Position numbers and translations under genes: made by a program. Below, one piece after another: positions 1 through 10,751 of a stretch of 64,000 nt of DNA. Source of the stretch: Notospermus geniculatus (lineage: Eukaryota > Nemertea > Pilidiophora > Heteronemertea > Lineidae); assembly GCA_002633025.1 (NCBI GenBank), contig NMRB01000361.1:225764-289763 (forward strand), in the 5' to 3' direction. Below the pieces are notes generated by a model. It ran no database searches. It was not told where the DNA came from and saw only the letters and a list, made by a program, of their open reading frames with translations. How positions within the stretch are numbered: position 1 is the stretch's first letter; the number at the start of each line of letters is the position of its first letter.

Positions 1-1814
1 ATAACTGTAATTTTACCTCCCCCCAATCCTACAAGTACAACTGTAAAGCCTTGTTTCTGCTGCGGTTTGCGGTGGGCGGAGCGATTTTCATAGGCATCGG
101 GATAATTGACATGTCAAGTGTTGTAATCCATTGAAGGATTCTCCTAAACCCTGTGAAAACTGCACCGCTCCCTGCAAACCATGGTGGCATCCGCTAGTGG
201 AAACTAGGCTTAAGACTCCACTGATAGAGAAGAGGAACTCACCTCATTTTGATCCCTGGCAGTGCGGACAAATGCTTCCCAGCAGCGCTTCAGCTGTTCT
301 CCAGGTGTCTTAGGTAAACCTGCCATTGTCATCTCAAGAATTCACGCAGGATTTACTGTCATCTACAAGATATGCCCATTCCAGATAAAGTGAGTCGTGT
401 CCAAACTAAGTAGTCCTGGATATCCATCCATTCATTCATTTACTATTCAAGGTCAGTTAGTTTTCCTCAAACAAACATGGAGTTCTCTTTTCCTCCTTCT
501 GACAACCAGTCCAATGTCTCATATCCGTTACAAAACTATAGTAATCAGTTAATTAATCTTTCACTTCAGACTTCACCAGGTATTGAAGACATCCAAAACA
601 CATTACTGGTACCCAAAGTTCAATCAATGGTAAGATACTGGAAAAAGAAAGATCTTTCAAACAAGAGCCAGATTTGGTCACATCGCGATACACTGATTCC
701 GATGATGTGTTCATCACTCACAGAGACTTGGTGTGAGAAGGTCTCACTCTNCTTTTGAAAATGTCAGTTCTGCATGAAGAGGCCTAGCTAACTAACTAGG
801 CCTAGGGGCCTAGGCCTGCCTATTACCTACTGAGCACATGCTGAGAGTCTGACAATGGGGAATGACATTATTTTATAGCGTGTGATGAGAGTGCGTTCTT
901 CTGCTGTTCTGATCGACCTCAGACTCAGAGTCTCACTCACATGATAGGCTACCATAGAGGCCTAGGCCTACTCATCAGGTTCAGCAGAAATCAGCAATCC
1001 TAATCAGGCGCTGGCTTCAGAAGAGAAGTCTCACTCTCAGCATTTGCTCATCAGCCTGCTTCAGCTTGCTGCACTCCTGTCCTGCCCTGCATGCAGCAGT
1101 GCAGGCAGGCATGCAGCAGGCAGGGCCAGGGGAGCATGAGGTGATCTTGTGATGATGAGGAGGATCAGGCGCGCATGAGCGAGGAAGAGGGGATCGGGAG
1201 GACATGACCATGATGACATGGATCATCTGGGGATGGATGGATGGATGGTCGATTGGATGGAGGAGCAGAGGAGAGAAGAGAGAAAAGGAAGGGAGTCTGG
1301 ATGGTGCCTAAAAAGGCTAGAATCGCAACCTATATGGCCAAAACCCTGATTGATACTTAGTCAGATGAAAATAGTAAGTCCAGTAAGTGACCTTACACAA
1401 CGATTACATGAAGTAAGGCGATGAAAATGCGGGAAAATAACATAGGAGCCCAGGCCCTAAATTTTCGTTTGCATTCGCTGGCATGAACGCCATTTTCGGA
1501 TCATGTGACACGCTCGGTTGTTCTAAGAATTACATCACTTCCCGCCGTAGCTAATTTATTGACTCAAATTTCACAAGCAAGTGGCCAGCATTGTGGAATT
1601 TCATGGCAAATATCAATTAAAAAGATATTCTGTATATTTTTGATTGGCCATTTCAAAATAATGCCGGAAAAAATCACCGAGAGGCAGTCGATACACAAAC
1701 AGTGTCGTCAGGGGTGCTGGTCATAGAAAGAACAGCCAACCTGATTGACCGCCATTTAACTAGCAGACGACGCTTTTTTCAATTAAATTAAACGTAATTG
1801 GAACCGATTTAATT
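1..1814. other. Intergenic 5' region with one N and an odd-composition block
   Basis: No gene is recognised here. Open frames in this stretch (for example 477-758) match no family I know and have no clear splice context. An undetermined base lies at 751. Immediately after it, from about 760 to 1300, the DNA changes character: repeated AGGCCTAG words, then a CAGCAGG/GCATGCAGCAG-rich block at about 1045-1140, then a short GGAT repeat at about 1230-1250. The region 1740-1814 just upstream of the homeobox ATG is AT-rich and is the likely promoter or 5' UTR of that gene, but I see no diagnostic promoter element. Confidence 0.5.
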
Positions 1815-2787
1815 ATGGAATCCTTGCTTCCTAAACGCAGAAAAAGAACTGTAATCTCGCCAGAACAGCTAAAAAAGCTCGAACATTTATTCGAGGAGGA
1901 GCAGTGGCCTTGTCGAGTAGCAAAAGCAAGGTTAGCAGACGAACTTGGTCAAACCGAAAACTTCGTCAACATCTGGTTCCAAAATAAGCGGGCTCGAGTG
2001 AAAAAGGAACAGGGTAAACGGGTTAAAGCCTTACTAGAACAAACAACTGCATCAATATTACAACCAGGTGATAAAGATGCCGACAATCAGCCCGAAACGG
2101 GTCCATCAACCGTGTCAAACGCAAAGGCAATTCCTAACCAGTCAGTACAGCCATCTATCGGCCTATCGACAAACAAGTCCCGTCCCGAAAATGTGTCTCC
2201 TGTTGCACCGACAAAACCGACTCCTGACAGAAAACGACCACATTGTGATGTAGATGAGGAGAAGTCAGAGGCAGTGAGCTATACTGACGCACCATTAGTG
2301 AGTGAAAAGCCGCAACTTCTGTCTGAAGTGAACGTTCAACCCGAAAATGGCCCAAAGCCAAAGGTAAGAAGACACTGACAGAAACAAAGTAAAGACCGGA
2401 GGAGGGCGCACCCTTGAATAATGGCATTAAATTAAAAGATACCGGTAAACACATTTTCTGTTTAGCAGGCCTATAGTTGGTGATAAAACACTGTAATTTT
2501 TTACATTTCAGCGAAAAACTGAAGCATTCAACGTCATCAAACTCCCGTCGGAGAAGCAGCCGAAGCCACGCCCAGAGTTGCAGACCCCAAGTCCGTCACC
2601 GTCTGGGCCGTCTCTCTTCCACAGCATAATCAGGATGATGGCGCTGGTGGAGGGAGGGATTCTCAGACCAGGGGAGCTGGCTTATGGTAACACCATCAGT
2701 AACGCCCTCTATGGAGTGAAACTGAAAGACGGTGCTAGACTTGTCTACAATAAGGATGTTGGTTTAGAAGTGAAGGAGGAGCTATAG
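1815..2787 (+). CDS. Divergent homeobox protein with possible C-terminal RAMA-like domain (2 exons)
   Basis: Exons 1815-2363 and 2512-2787 are joined in phase 0 (donor GTAAGAAG at 2364, acceptor TTTCAG ending 2511), giving 274 aa. The homeodomain spans residues about 7-66: Arg at homeodomain position 5, Leu16, Phe20 and the helix-3 core IWFQNKRARVKK with Gln50, Asn51 and Arg53, so it should bind DNA with a TAAT-type core. The homeodomain lies at the extreme N terminus, unlike most families. Residues about 75-183 are Pro/Ser/Thr-rich and look disordered. The second exon ends in a compact block (about residues 217-265) with the pattern LVEGGILRPGEL, then YGVKLKDGARLVY, which resembles RAMA domains; this is my inference by eye. 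I cannot assign the homeobox family: helix 3 is Engrailed-like in wording but no EH motifs are present, and PRD-like or lineage-specific classes are possible. Start chosen because it is the first ATG, six residues ahead of the homeodomain. Next gene downstream on the same strand is the SMS-like array. Confidence 0.8.
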
Positions 2788-2926
2788 GCCGTTTCAGTTT
2801 GAGATGCAATGGACGGTACATCACAGCTTGGCTCACACCTTCGTATGTTTTCGTTCTTGGACAAGCATTTTGTCTTCATCAAGATCATGCTACGTGTTTG
2901 GTCCACACTGACGACTTCCTCCCGCA

Positions 2927-3012
2927 GCAGGGCTTTTGTCTCGTTCCTCTTCATACACTCGCATGTGTGAGTGGATGAAGAGCATGAAGAGTAGCGAGGT
3001 AGAACCCCTGCT
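2927..3012. repeat. Hairpin repeat, family H1 copy 1
   Basis: An imperfect inverted repeat: GCAGGGCTTTTGTCTCGTTC pairs with a right arm ending CGAGGTAGAACCCCTGC, with the centre at ACTCGCATGTGTGAGT. The same arms and the same central word recur at 62834-62915, so this is a dispersed element rather than a chance hairpin. No coding capacity. Confidence 0.6.
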
Positions 3013-3365
3013 GTGGGAGGATGAACGACATCGACGATGTGTCGTTTTCCTTCGTACGTCAGCGGAGAAACGAACCGGTGAACGTCATAGAGAGGCTGGG
3101 ATTGTCTCGAACCTCGTGTCCTAATTTCGTCCAAGTTTATCGCACAGGGAATGTTATTGGCCCTTTACTCGTGAAAAACTTCCAACAATTACCGGTATTT
3201 TTTTATATCATTTGCATTATTGTATATGAAATAGAAGTTGGGCCTCTAAGTCTAAGCCTCTAATTTGCATTATTGTGTTAGCATTGTCAATGACGCCACG
3301 GCTTGAGTTCCCCACAATTCGCTTTCAAACAAGACCTGTTCTAGAGTTTCGGATTGTAAAGTTCC

Positions 3366-3400
3366 AGCCTGAAGAAGACCCCGGTTGGGGTCGAAAATTC
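3366..3400 (+). mobile_element. Possible non-LTR retrotransposon 3'-tail fragment
   Basis: The words CCTGAAGAAGACC and GGGGTCGAAA in close succession resemble the hairpin-like 3' end found in many invertebrate LINE-type elements. No reverse transcriptase sequence is attached. Known from general element structure only; a repeat library search would decide. Confidence 0.35.
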
Positions 3401-4297
3401 GCAAACACTCTGGAAATTGCCTTTTTATTTATCATATATTGTGTGTCAATTTTTGTGCTTTTCATCTCTTTCAAACAAGACCTATAATACAGAATTATAA
3501 ATTCTCAAATGCAGGTTTTATTTCATCTTTCTTCATTTTGCCTCACTTGCAGCTATCGAAAACCGTCCTGTCCACATGGCATCCTCAGAGCCCGCCTCAC
3601 GGGTCAATTCCTGATCCCTGAGTTCTTAGCTATGATTGGTTGACATTATCTTTGCTGATTACGATAGGACATATTCACCAGAATATTCTGATTTGCGCGC
3701 GCACACAACCATCATCCTGGTCAGTGGAGGTGTCCTTTCGTTTACCTTCATCGCTTTTCAACCATTCGTTGTAAGTAGGACAAGCACGGGGATTGAAATG
3801 GTAGGCCTATGGACTAAGTATTCATGTGTGTCATACTTCCATAAGTGGAAGTATGTTAGTAGGTTTGTTGCATAATCATGTGTTTCCAGGCCTAGAGTGA
3901 AGCCTGTAGTGTATACGAACGTACGAACAGCGAGCGAGTAGAGAGAGCGATTTAGCCGTTGAATAGGTCTCGATCTACAGTCGATGTCATTGACCTGATT
4001 AAACTAATGAAAAGATTAGATAGAACAATGTATAACAATGCGAAGGACACCAAACTTCATGTACATGTACTCCCCCCACATGCCCCAGGCCAGTTGACCT
4101 AGGACCAAAGATCGACGACCTCGCTGGCCTCTGAATCGATATTTTCGGGAAGATAAACTCGACCATTCTGATTGATGTTGTAAGAGAACTAAAGCGCGCA
4201 GTGACCTTATGAAGAACGACACCAAAAGTCGAGGTATTTGAACACATGCAGAAGACCCGCCGCTTGTTTCGCTTCAGACTTTCCTGTTACAGACAAG

Positions 4298-7200
4298 ATG
4301 ACGTGCCAGACAATACCACTTTTCTTCAAAGTTTCGCCCGAGGAACTTCAGGACAAAGGTAAGTAAACCATAGACTTTTCTTCCGGGATGTTCCAGAATG
4401 TTAGTTGTATCCGATACGTGCCGGTATAGTGGCAACTTTCAGTTTGATGGGCGGGGCACTGATATGTGGTGGAAGACGAAAGATGACCAAGACGCTATTT
4501 ACTGCAGTTATGGGACATTTCTCTTACAGCATTTGAAAAAGATCTTGATGAAATCGGTCGGATCTGTCTTAATGACGTCATCACGAGACAAGACGTCGCC
4601 GTTGGTAACGGAGACAGAATAATCGTCATGATTAGTAAGAACACAAGGTATGTTCAGCAGCCGATCAGTCCCACACAATTCTTACCAACTACTTGCGGTC
4701 GGAGCCTAGTGTAGATGGCAGCACTGATTGTGTGTCAGAATGGATCAGTTTGCAGCCCTTTTCTTCTGAATTCCAGTCACGTGACGATGCGAGTGTATGC
4801 CAAGCAGGGCCTGGTCACTGTTGACGTTAACTACATGTGTGTCGGTGAAGTAAAGGATCAATTTGAGGCCCTCGAGGTAAGGCCAAGCGCACACTTGCGG
4901 CAAAACTCAATGCAGTAGGGGTGTTTTTAAAGTCGACTATTAAGCCAACGCTGTCGATTCGTCATTCAGCCGGGCCAGTCGATTTTAAAAAAATACCCCT
5001 ACCGCATTGAGTTCTGCCGCAAATGTGTGCTTGGCCTAAGAGCAGGAACAGGATAATGGTTACGAACTTCACCAGGGGAAACCAACAGATGTACATGTAT
5101 TTGAATGCGATGGGAAATTTAAATTCGCATTTTGAATTCCGTGCAGAAAATCGCCAATAATGTCTCGTAATTTATTTCATCAAAAATACATTTGAGAAGG
5201 TGATTTTATCCCTCCTTCTTTACAGAAAGTTAAACAACAGTGTTCCCTGGAAGAAAAGGGCGACACCTGGCAGGAGGTACGTACGAAGACGCTTGTGGTA
5301 GCCGGTAATTGACGCCGAACAACGAATACCGGGCCAGAAATGATCCGGCACGCTCAAGCAGCCGTTTCGATGGTAGTAGCGATTCACAGGCTGTTGTCCA
5401 GTGCCGTCAAAATGTTTCCCCGTGACGCATACGGCCTCATGAAGTTTGTTCATTCCCGCTGACTTCATGTTTCAGTTTATCATCAACCGTCTGGAGGACA
5501 GAATCCGTACTTATCTCGGTGACAAATGTCTGACGTTGCGGACGTGAGTATATATGTTCTCGCCGTCAAAAATGCTCAAATTACATGAATTCGACCGTGT
5601 CAAGGATGCTGGAAACGAGTTGTTCGAACTGTGCTGTTCGAACTGCATTTCTTCCCAATTTGGAAGTTTGCGGAACATGCCTCTTGATATGAGGCCTATC
5701 CTTTTTAAAACCTTTTAAGTCCTTAGTACTTGCGGACACTCGTCCGCCTCCCCCGCTGTTCCTGGCTTCTGCGGGCGCGAACGAACACTGCCAGAGGAGT
5801 ACGTGGTCATGCAAAACCCTCATTTCACATTTTTCCAGGCTCCATGTTCCTATCCGTCGAGGTGACGCGCTGTGGACGTACACGTGCTCCTCACCCGGCC
5901 TCGTTCTGGAGATGAACTACGACAAGCTGGTCCACCAATCAGTCTCGGACTGGCAAAAGATCGAGATTTATCACTCGCCGCTGGTGGGGAATGTTCTCTT
6001 CCTCGATGGAGTCATTAGTAAGCACTACAATCGACCTACCACCTTGATTGGCGAGTCTTCCCACGAACAGAAACTAATCTGTTGAGTGAAAGTGTAATAC
6101 GACTGGCGGTCCCACGGGGAAAGTGTCCGTGACGAATGATTCTTTCTTCTTTTCCAGTGTTTTCAGAGAATGACCACGAGTATAACGACTTCTGCTTCGG
6201 AATTGGAAAACACAAAAGGAACGATTTTAAAGGCAAAGACGTCCTGTTACTCGGAGGTGGAGGGGGCTCTGGGTTGAACGCCCTGTTGCAGGAGGAACCC
6301 AATATGGTGGTAATGTGCGAGGTAGGTGGCGAATTCGAACTCTTGCAAAGTTCATCTTTCAATGGTTCGCTCCTCTGCTGTACAAATGCCTTAGAGACTA
6401 AGGCAGTACTGCACCACACAAACGTGCAGATCCCAGATTCGAAAGGTAGTTAAAGCACCCCATGGGGGTGTCCTGTGTCATTCTCTACATCGCCGCTAGG
6501 TTACGTCACTCGTCCGTGGTAGTGGTGTGCAATCTAAAACGCGGAACCACGCCGGTAGGCCAGATTGGTTCTGTGGTAGTCCTACCACAGAACCAATCTG
6601 GCCTACCGGCGTGGTTCCCGTCGCTTCAGCTGCTCCTGAGCAGCTGAAGCGACGGGAACAGCTCGAAGAAGACAAGACACACCATGCTGAGAACATCAGG
6701 GGTTCTTAGCGCTCGCTCCCCGTTCGTCACCGCACGGTGACGAAGGGAGCGAACTATGTATTTACAGATTGACGGTGATGTGGTGGACCTCTGCCGAAAA
6801 TACATGAGAAAGATCTGTGGGACATGCCTGGATACTATGGAGGGGCCACACCACAAGGTATGTGGCCACAATGTCCTCGTTTCCCAGGAATTAAACTTCT
6901 ATAACAAGGCAGGGCTTATCCTTTTCATCAAAATTCCGTCGACGGCCATATTTTATTCACGAAACCCCCTAACTTTCATGCAAATCCTTTGTCAGGCTGC
7001 AAAACTGGACCCTATTCGTGATTGATCAACGACTTGTTTTTACAGATTATCATAGGCGATGGCTTCAAAGTGCTTAGAGATGCTGTAAATGAAGGGAGGA
7101 AGTTTGACTACGTGGTGGATGAAATGTCCATGTTTACGGTAGAACCTGAAACCAGTGGTGCGTTTGTCTCTTCTGGACGGTGAAGTGCATTTGATACGTG

Positions 7201-7995
7201 AAACGTGATTAAATTTTCTTTGTTATGAGTGCAGAGAGGACGGAAATCCCTGGGATAAGCGTCCTTATCTTGTATAATGACGGGGCAAGGGGAACTATAG
7301 TAAGTCTTTGATGTAGGCCTATAATTGGCTGCCGAGAGCGCCTCTAGTGTCAACACCTGACGTTTACGTCAGCGCCGCCAAGCGGAGCCTCATTGGCCTC
7401 GCACACTGCGTTATGTTTATTGCGATATGTTGGGTGTTTCTATCGTTTCAGAAAGGAACATTGATGTTGCGTTACGGAACGACACTACCCTTGGGTTGTC
7501 AAAACAAGTTTTAAAACCAGGCGGAGTCTACTTCCAAGCAGTGAGTTTCTTGTGTGTCTGCTGACTTAAAAATTTAAGGTCGTGTTCGGTAGATTTTGTT
7601 GGTAAACAGTGCTTTCTTATTCATTTTCCTTCGTCTATCTTCAGATGGATCCAGAACCTGTAAAATATCACCTGAACTTCCAGAAAGCTGTCAAATCCCT
7701 GGGAGGGGAGTTTACCAGGCGGGAATGGTTGTGTATACCGTCCTTTTTAGAAAAGTATCCTTTTGGAGCGAAAATTTTGCATAAATTAATCAATCAATTA
7801 ACCATGTTATATAGTCAATCAACCAGTCAGTCAACCAACCAGTCAGCCCGCCAGTCAGTCAATCAATCAGTCAGTCAGTCAGCCAGTCCAGCCCTTCAGT
7901 CATCCAATCCTTTGCCTGATTTTTACTCCTTCATTTCCTTAACGACACCAAGTTACGTGTTTTACGAAGTGACCTTCAACCAGAATGACCTCTGA
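4298..7995 (+). CDS. SMS-like: Spermine synthase-like aminopropyltransferase, copy 1 (12 exons, complete)
   Basis: Exons: 4298-4358, 4530-4647, 4777-4876, 5226-5276, 5476-5543, 5839-6017, 6158-6321, 6768-6857, 7046-7157, 7452-7540, 7645-7754, 7953-7995. All junctions are GT-AG, phases agree, total 1185 nt, 394 aa. Human SMS order is seen: N-terminal AdoMetDC-like domain (exons 1-5), linker beta domain containing VPIRRGDALWTYTC, then the Rossmann domain. SMS landmarks: NDHEYND matches the SDLAYTR segment and keeps its Asp; CRKYMRKICG matches KKYMRKTCG; the tail FLENYVFYEV matches human YLELWVFYTV. The dcAdoMet-binding GGGDGG is GGGGGS, losing the Asp. The catalytic Asp of FDYVINDLT is Glu here (FDYVVDEMS). 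The family transfers an aminopropyl group from decarboxylated AdoMet to spermidine in the cytosol; these changes make that activity doubtful. Start: first ATG of an exon conserved in all three copies. Intron 11 is open and in frame (see findings). Confidence 0.88.
4881..5036. mobile_element. MITE (Harbinger/Tourist-like), family M1 copy 1, in intron 3 of copy 1
   Basis: Long imperfect terminal inverted repeats of about 50 bp begin GGCCAAGCGCACACTTGCGG on the left and end CCGCAAATGTGTGCTTGGCC on the right. They are flanked by direct TAA triplets (4878-4880 and 5037-5039), the target-site duplication typical of PIF/Harbinger MITEs. The left end lies only four bases into intron 3, so the splice donor GTAAG is formed partly by the element. 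A second member is at about 16201-16410. The centre carries the word ATTCGTCATTCAGCCGGGCC, shared with that member. Confidence 0.75.
6322..6767. repeat. Intron 7 of SMS-like copy 1 with three consecutive palindromes
   Basis: Hairpin A has perfect 37-bp arms (6543-6579 and 6582-6618) separated by 2 bases. Hairpin B has perfect 21-bp arms (6615-6635 and 6638-6658) with a 2-base centre and overlaps the end of A. Hairpin C pairs 6714-6732 with 6735-6751, with a 2-base indel, about 15 bases before the exon 8 acceptor. The sense and antisense open frames over this stretch are consequences of the palindrome, not genes. The short word TTCTTAGCGCTCGCTCCC next to hairpin C recurs in near-identical form at about 17400. 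Confidence 0.85.
7755..7952 (+). repeat. Intron 11 of SMS-like copy 1: CAGT/CAAT-rich tract, open in frame
   Basis: From about 7787 to 7895 the intron is a degenerate tetranucleotide tract (CAGT, CAAT, CAAC units). The intron is 198 nt (66 codons), has no stop in the frame of exon 11, and rejoins exon 12 in frame. Retention would insert a Ser/Gln/Asn-rich stretch (for example QSTSQSTNQSARQSVNQSVS) before the conserved C-terminal FYEV strand. Confidence 0.7.
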
Positions 7996-9552
7996 TCTTC
8001 AACCAGGCTGACCTCTGACGACCTGTGAATAGTGACGTCACTGATTTTTCCACACTTTGCCAAATTCACGATTGACGAATCCGATGCCGTTTTTCAGGTG
8101 TTCGGCTGATGAACGTGAATGGGGTTAGTCTCGCTCACCAGCTGCTGCTGCGAATCTGGGGAAACAGTTTTGCACTGTGGAACAAAACGGCTGGCTGCGC
8201 GAGACTAGAATCACATGGAATTGAAGCAATCGACGTCATCTTCGTATGTACTTCGGCAATTTCCGACGGGCCTCCGTACATATCTCGACTGTATTATGGG
8301 CGCCATCTTGCGCAGCGATACAGCGGTGAATTCTACCGCACTGCGCCGGAAGTGAGAAGCTTGACCGACTAACATCCAAGTTGCATCCGCATGTTGAATA
8401 GTCCCTTGAAACGACGACAATTTTGCTTGTAATTCAACATACATCGTGTACATAGCGGATGACTATATTTATTCCATCATTAAACAGGCGTTAAACCGGT
8501 GTTTATAGCAGGTTTTTCGGTGTTTTTGGTGATCTACTTTATAACGTTTGCTTGGCGTTTTCCGGCCATCTTGTTTGTCACATGACCAGATGAGATCACA
8601 TGACCACTGAAAATAAGTAGTCTCTGCAATATGGCGGCCATAATACATCAGAGTCAATGACGATAAATCAATAAATTAAAAGTCATGACTCTGTGGTTCA
8701 GAGTGGGAATTGAAGCTAAGTCGTACCAAGAAAGTGTAATATTGATTAAAGTCTGGTTCATGGATCGAATAAATGCTCTTTATAAAGGACCCTTTATAAA
8801 GCCGAGACGTGGCCAAGATCTGCTGAAGCCCTATGAACACTGTCAATTTTTCTCAGTGCCGACAGAGGGCTCACACATATAGATAAGTGTACGAAAACTG
8901 CGGTCCCTGACCATGGCATTATGCAAAATACGATGGATCGGGCTAGGAGGTAACATTCGTACGAATCCTAAATTCAGTCTGTTGTCACAGGAGTTTTGTC
9001 GTGTTTTAGCACAATTATGTAGAATATATATATTGCATTTGAAATAAATGGGGATATCTCATTGGTTGTAATGAAGGAGGATCTTCATGATAGTTTGTTT
9101 TATATTGGATACAAGTCCACAATCATGATAGTGAATATTCGCAACGCGTCCGGTCAGGCAACAGATTATACGCTCATCTATTGTTCGGGCATACATAATC
9201 GCACAATAGAAAATCGTTACCTAAGTGATTTAATCGTAATTGCGAAAACTCTATTGTTGGAAAATGCCGACCTTGAATAATTAATTCATGCGTGTCCTGC
9301 ACGCATTACCGCAGTACTATGATTTAATGGATCCTCTGTCGAGGTTCAATTATGTGATCGGAAAAATTACCAAGGGAACAAAAAACAGCAGCCATATTGG
9401 AGGGAATAGTTGGCCGAGGTATATGAAGGTGAGTTGATGATACCCGACTTTCTGTTGCAAGTGAACCCGTTGACACAGAAAACGTCTGCAAATCCAAGAA
9501 GAAGTTCGCTTGACTTCCATCATTTCATTTCGTTAGGCTGGCTTTCCATTTA

Positions 9553-9649
9553 CGCGATTTTGGAGCGGCAAACGCTCGAAAGCATTGTCCTCGGACCGGA
9601 CCACTGGACGCGGACAATGATTTTGCGCGTTTGTCGCTGCAAAATCGCG
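9553..9649. repeat. Foldback element
   Basis: CGCGATTTTGGAGCGGCAAA at the left pairs imperfectly with a right arm ending CGCTGCAAAATCGCG, and an inner pair CATTGTCC/GGACAATG is nested inside. No coding capacity. The element is probably a small non-autonomous DNA transposon; no clear target duplication is seen. Confidence 0.6.
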
Positions 9650-9746
9650 TTACTGTGCGCGGAAACGCTCCAATGGAAAGTCGCCCTTAAGCTAGATTCA
9701 TACTCCTCCATTTTGTGCTTTGCGCTTGTCCGTTCCCTATGTTTAT

Positions 9747-9780
9747 GCCATATAAGGTGATCGCAACCCCGTCTCAAGCC
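9747..9780 (-). repeat. Dispersed repeat shared with 31157-31239
   Basis: Read on the minus strand this segment is GGCTTGAGACGGGGTTGCGATC followed by ACCTTATATGGC. It matches the left arm of the hairpin at 31157-31196 with an internal deletion. This defines a repeat family with at least two members in the window. Confidence 0.55.
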
Positions 9781-10751
9781 TCGCGAGAGCGGATTCGCCG
9801 CTTTGTTTGGATCGTAATCGAATTGGCTAGTTGCGCCGCTGTCTGCAGGTGATCGCACAGCCATTAGAAAGTTTTCGCAACACCCCCATCGGCGAAACGC
9901 CAACCCCAATGTTCGATGCCACGAAAGAGAGCATCCTCATACTAGAAAATAGGTGGCAATAAACCGAACCACGTTTTGAATTAATCAAAAGCCGTAATCT
10001 AAAACTGCTATGTGATTGGCTGTATCAGGGCTGAGGGCGCCATCAGGCGCGCACTGCCGATTTTCGTGGCTTACCCATTTCAAATATGGCTGCGCCAAAT
10101 ACGTAACCACGTAACTGAGGGTTATTCGTCTGTGTATACGGTTAGCTTAAACTTGCCAACTTCAGTTCATTCTCAATTACTCTTTTTCCTCCCTAATATA
10201 CAATCATAACCCAAGACCTAACCATTTGAGCGGGAGTGGATTTGAGTGGAACACCATGGTGTTAATACAACACTATAAATTGGTGTTGGGAGCTATTTAA
10301 CACCCTTTTTAACACAACTTTTCTGGCTGTTGTGTAGTGTCAGTGAGTCGACGATGGGCGTGGTGATGACGTCACGCGATTTTAGACGTGTTCTGACAAG
10401 GGTTTCGTTTGTGATCTGTTGGACATGAAGTATCGTGTACATACAATGCACACGCCGGCGTGAAGATTTGACAGTAGTATTCGAAACAAGCCAACCGAAT
10501 AAAACGACATCAGTCTATTATTGTATAGCCTACATAACTTCCAACAGATCCGAAATGAATGAGTTCTTTATTATATTATTTCTATTATTATATTGGAAGA
10601 TGAACGAACATGAAATGTAGGTCATGTTGGCCTATAAACGCAGTGTTCATATTCAAATGCCTCGGGAATTAGCAGTTAGACCTATTAAATATATGTGGTG
10701 ACAGTCCACTGAACTGGTCGATGTTATAACAGCTAGCGATAGGGCTAGACC

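Larger units (their letters stand above)
2788..4297. other. Intergenic DNA between homeobox gene and SMS-like copy 1
   Basis: No coding exon is recognised. The stretch holds a hairpin repeat (2927-3012), a short element resembling the 3' end of a non-LTR retrotransposon (3366-3400), and two occurrences of the word TTTCAAACAAGACCT about 140 bp apart (near 3327 and 3468). The last few hundred bases are the presumed promoter and 5' UTR of SMS-like copy 1. Confidence 0.5.
7996..10751. other. Spacer between SMS-like copies 1 and 2
   Basis: No gene recognised. It contains the 3' UTR of copy 1, with possible AATAAA signals at 8670-8675 and 8768-8773, a small palindrome CTTTATAAAG repeated in inverted form near 8779-8802, foldback DNA at 9553-9649, a repeat shared with 31 kb at 9747-9780, and a segment near 9865-9930 related to the foldback at 17119-17244. 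From roughly 10380 onward the DNA resembles the upstream flank of copy 3. Confidence 0.5.

Noticed and set aside
2155-2454. 99-codon frame on the - strand over the homeobox gene
   Set aside because: Antisense shadow of the homeobox first exon and intron.
6496-6709. Sense and antisense frames encoding similar peptides (VGQIGSVV... type)
   Set aside because: Both arise from the perfect palindrome 6543-6618, which reads the same on both strands.
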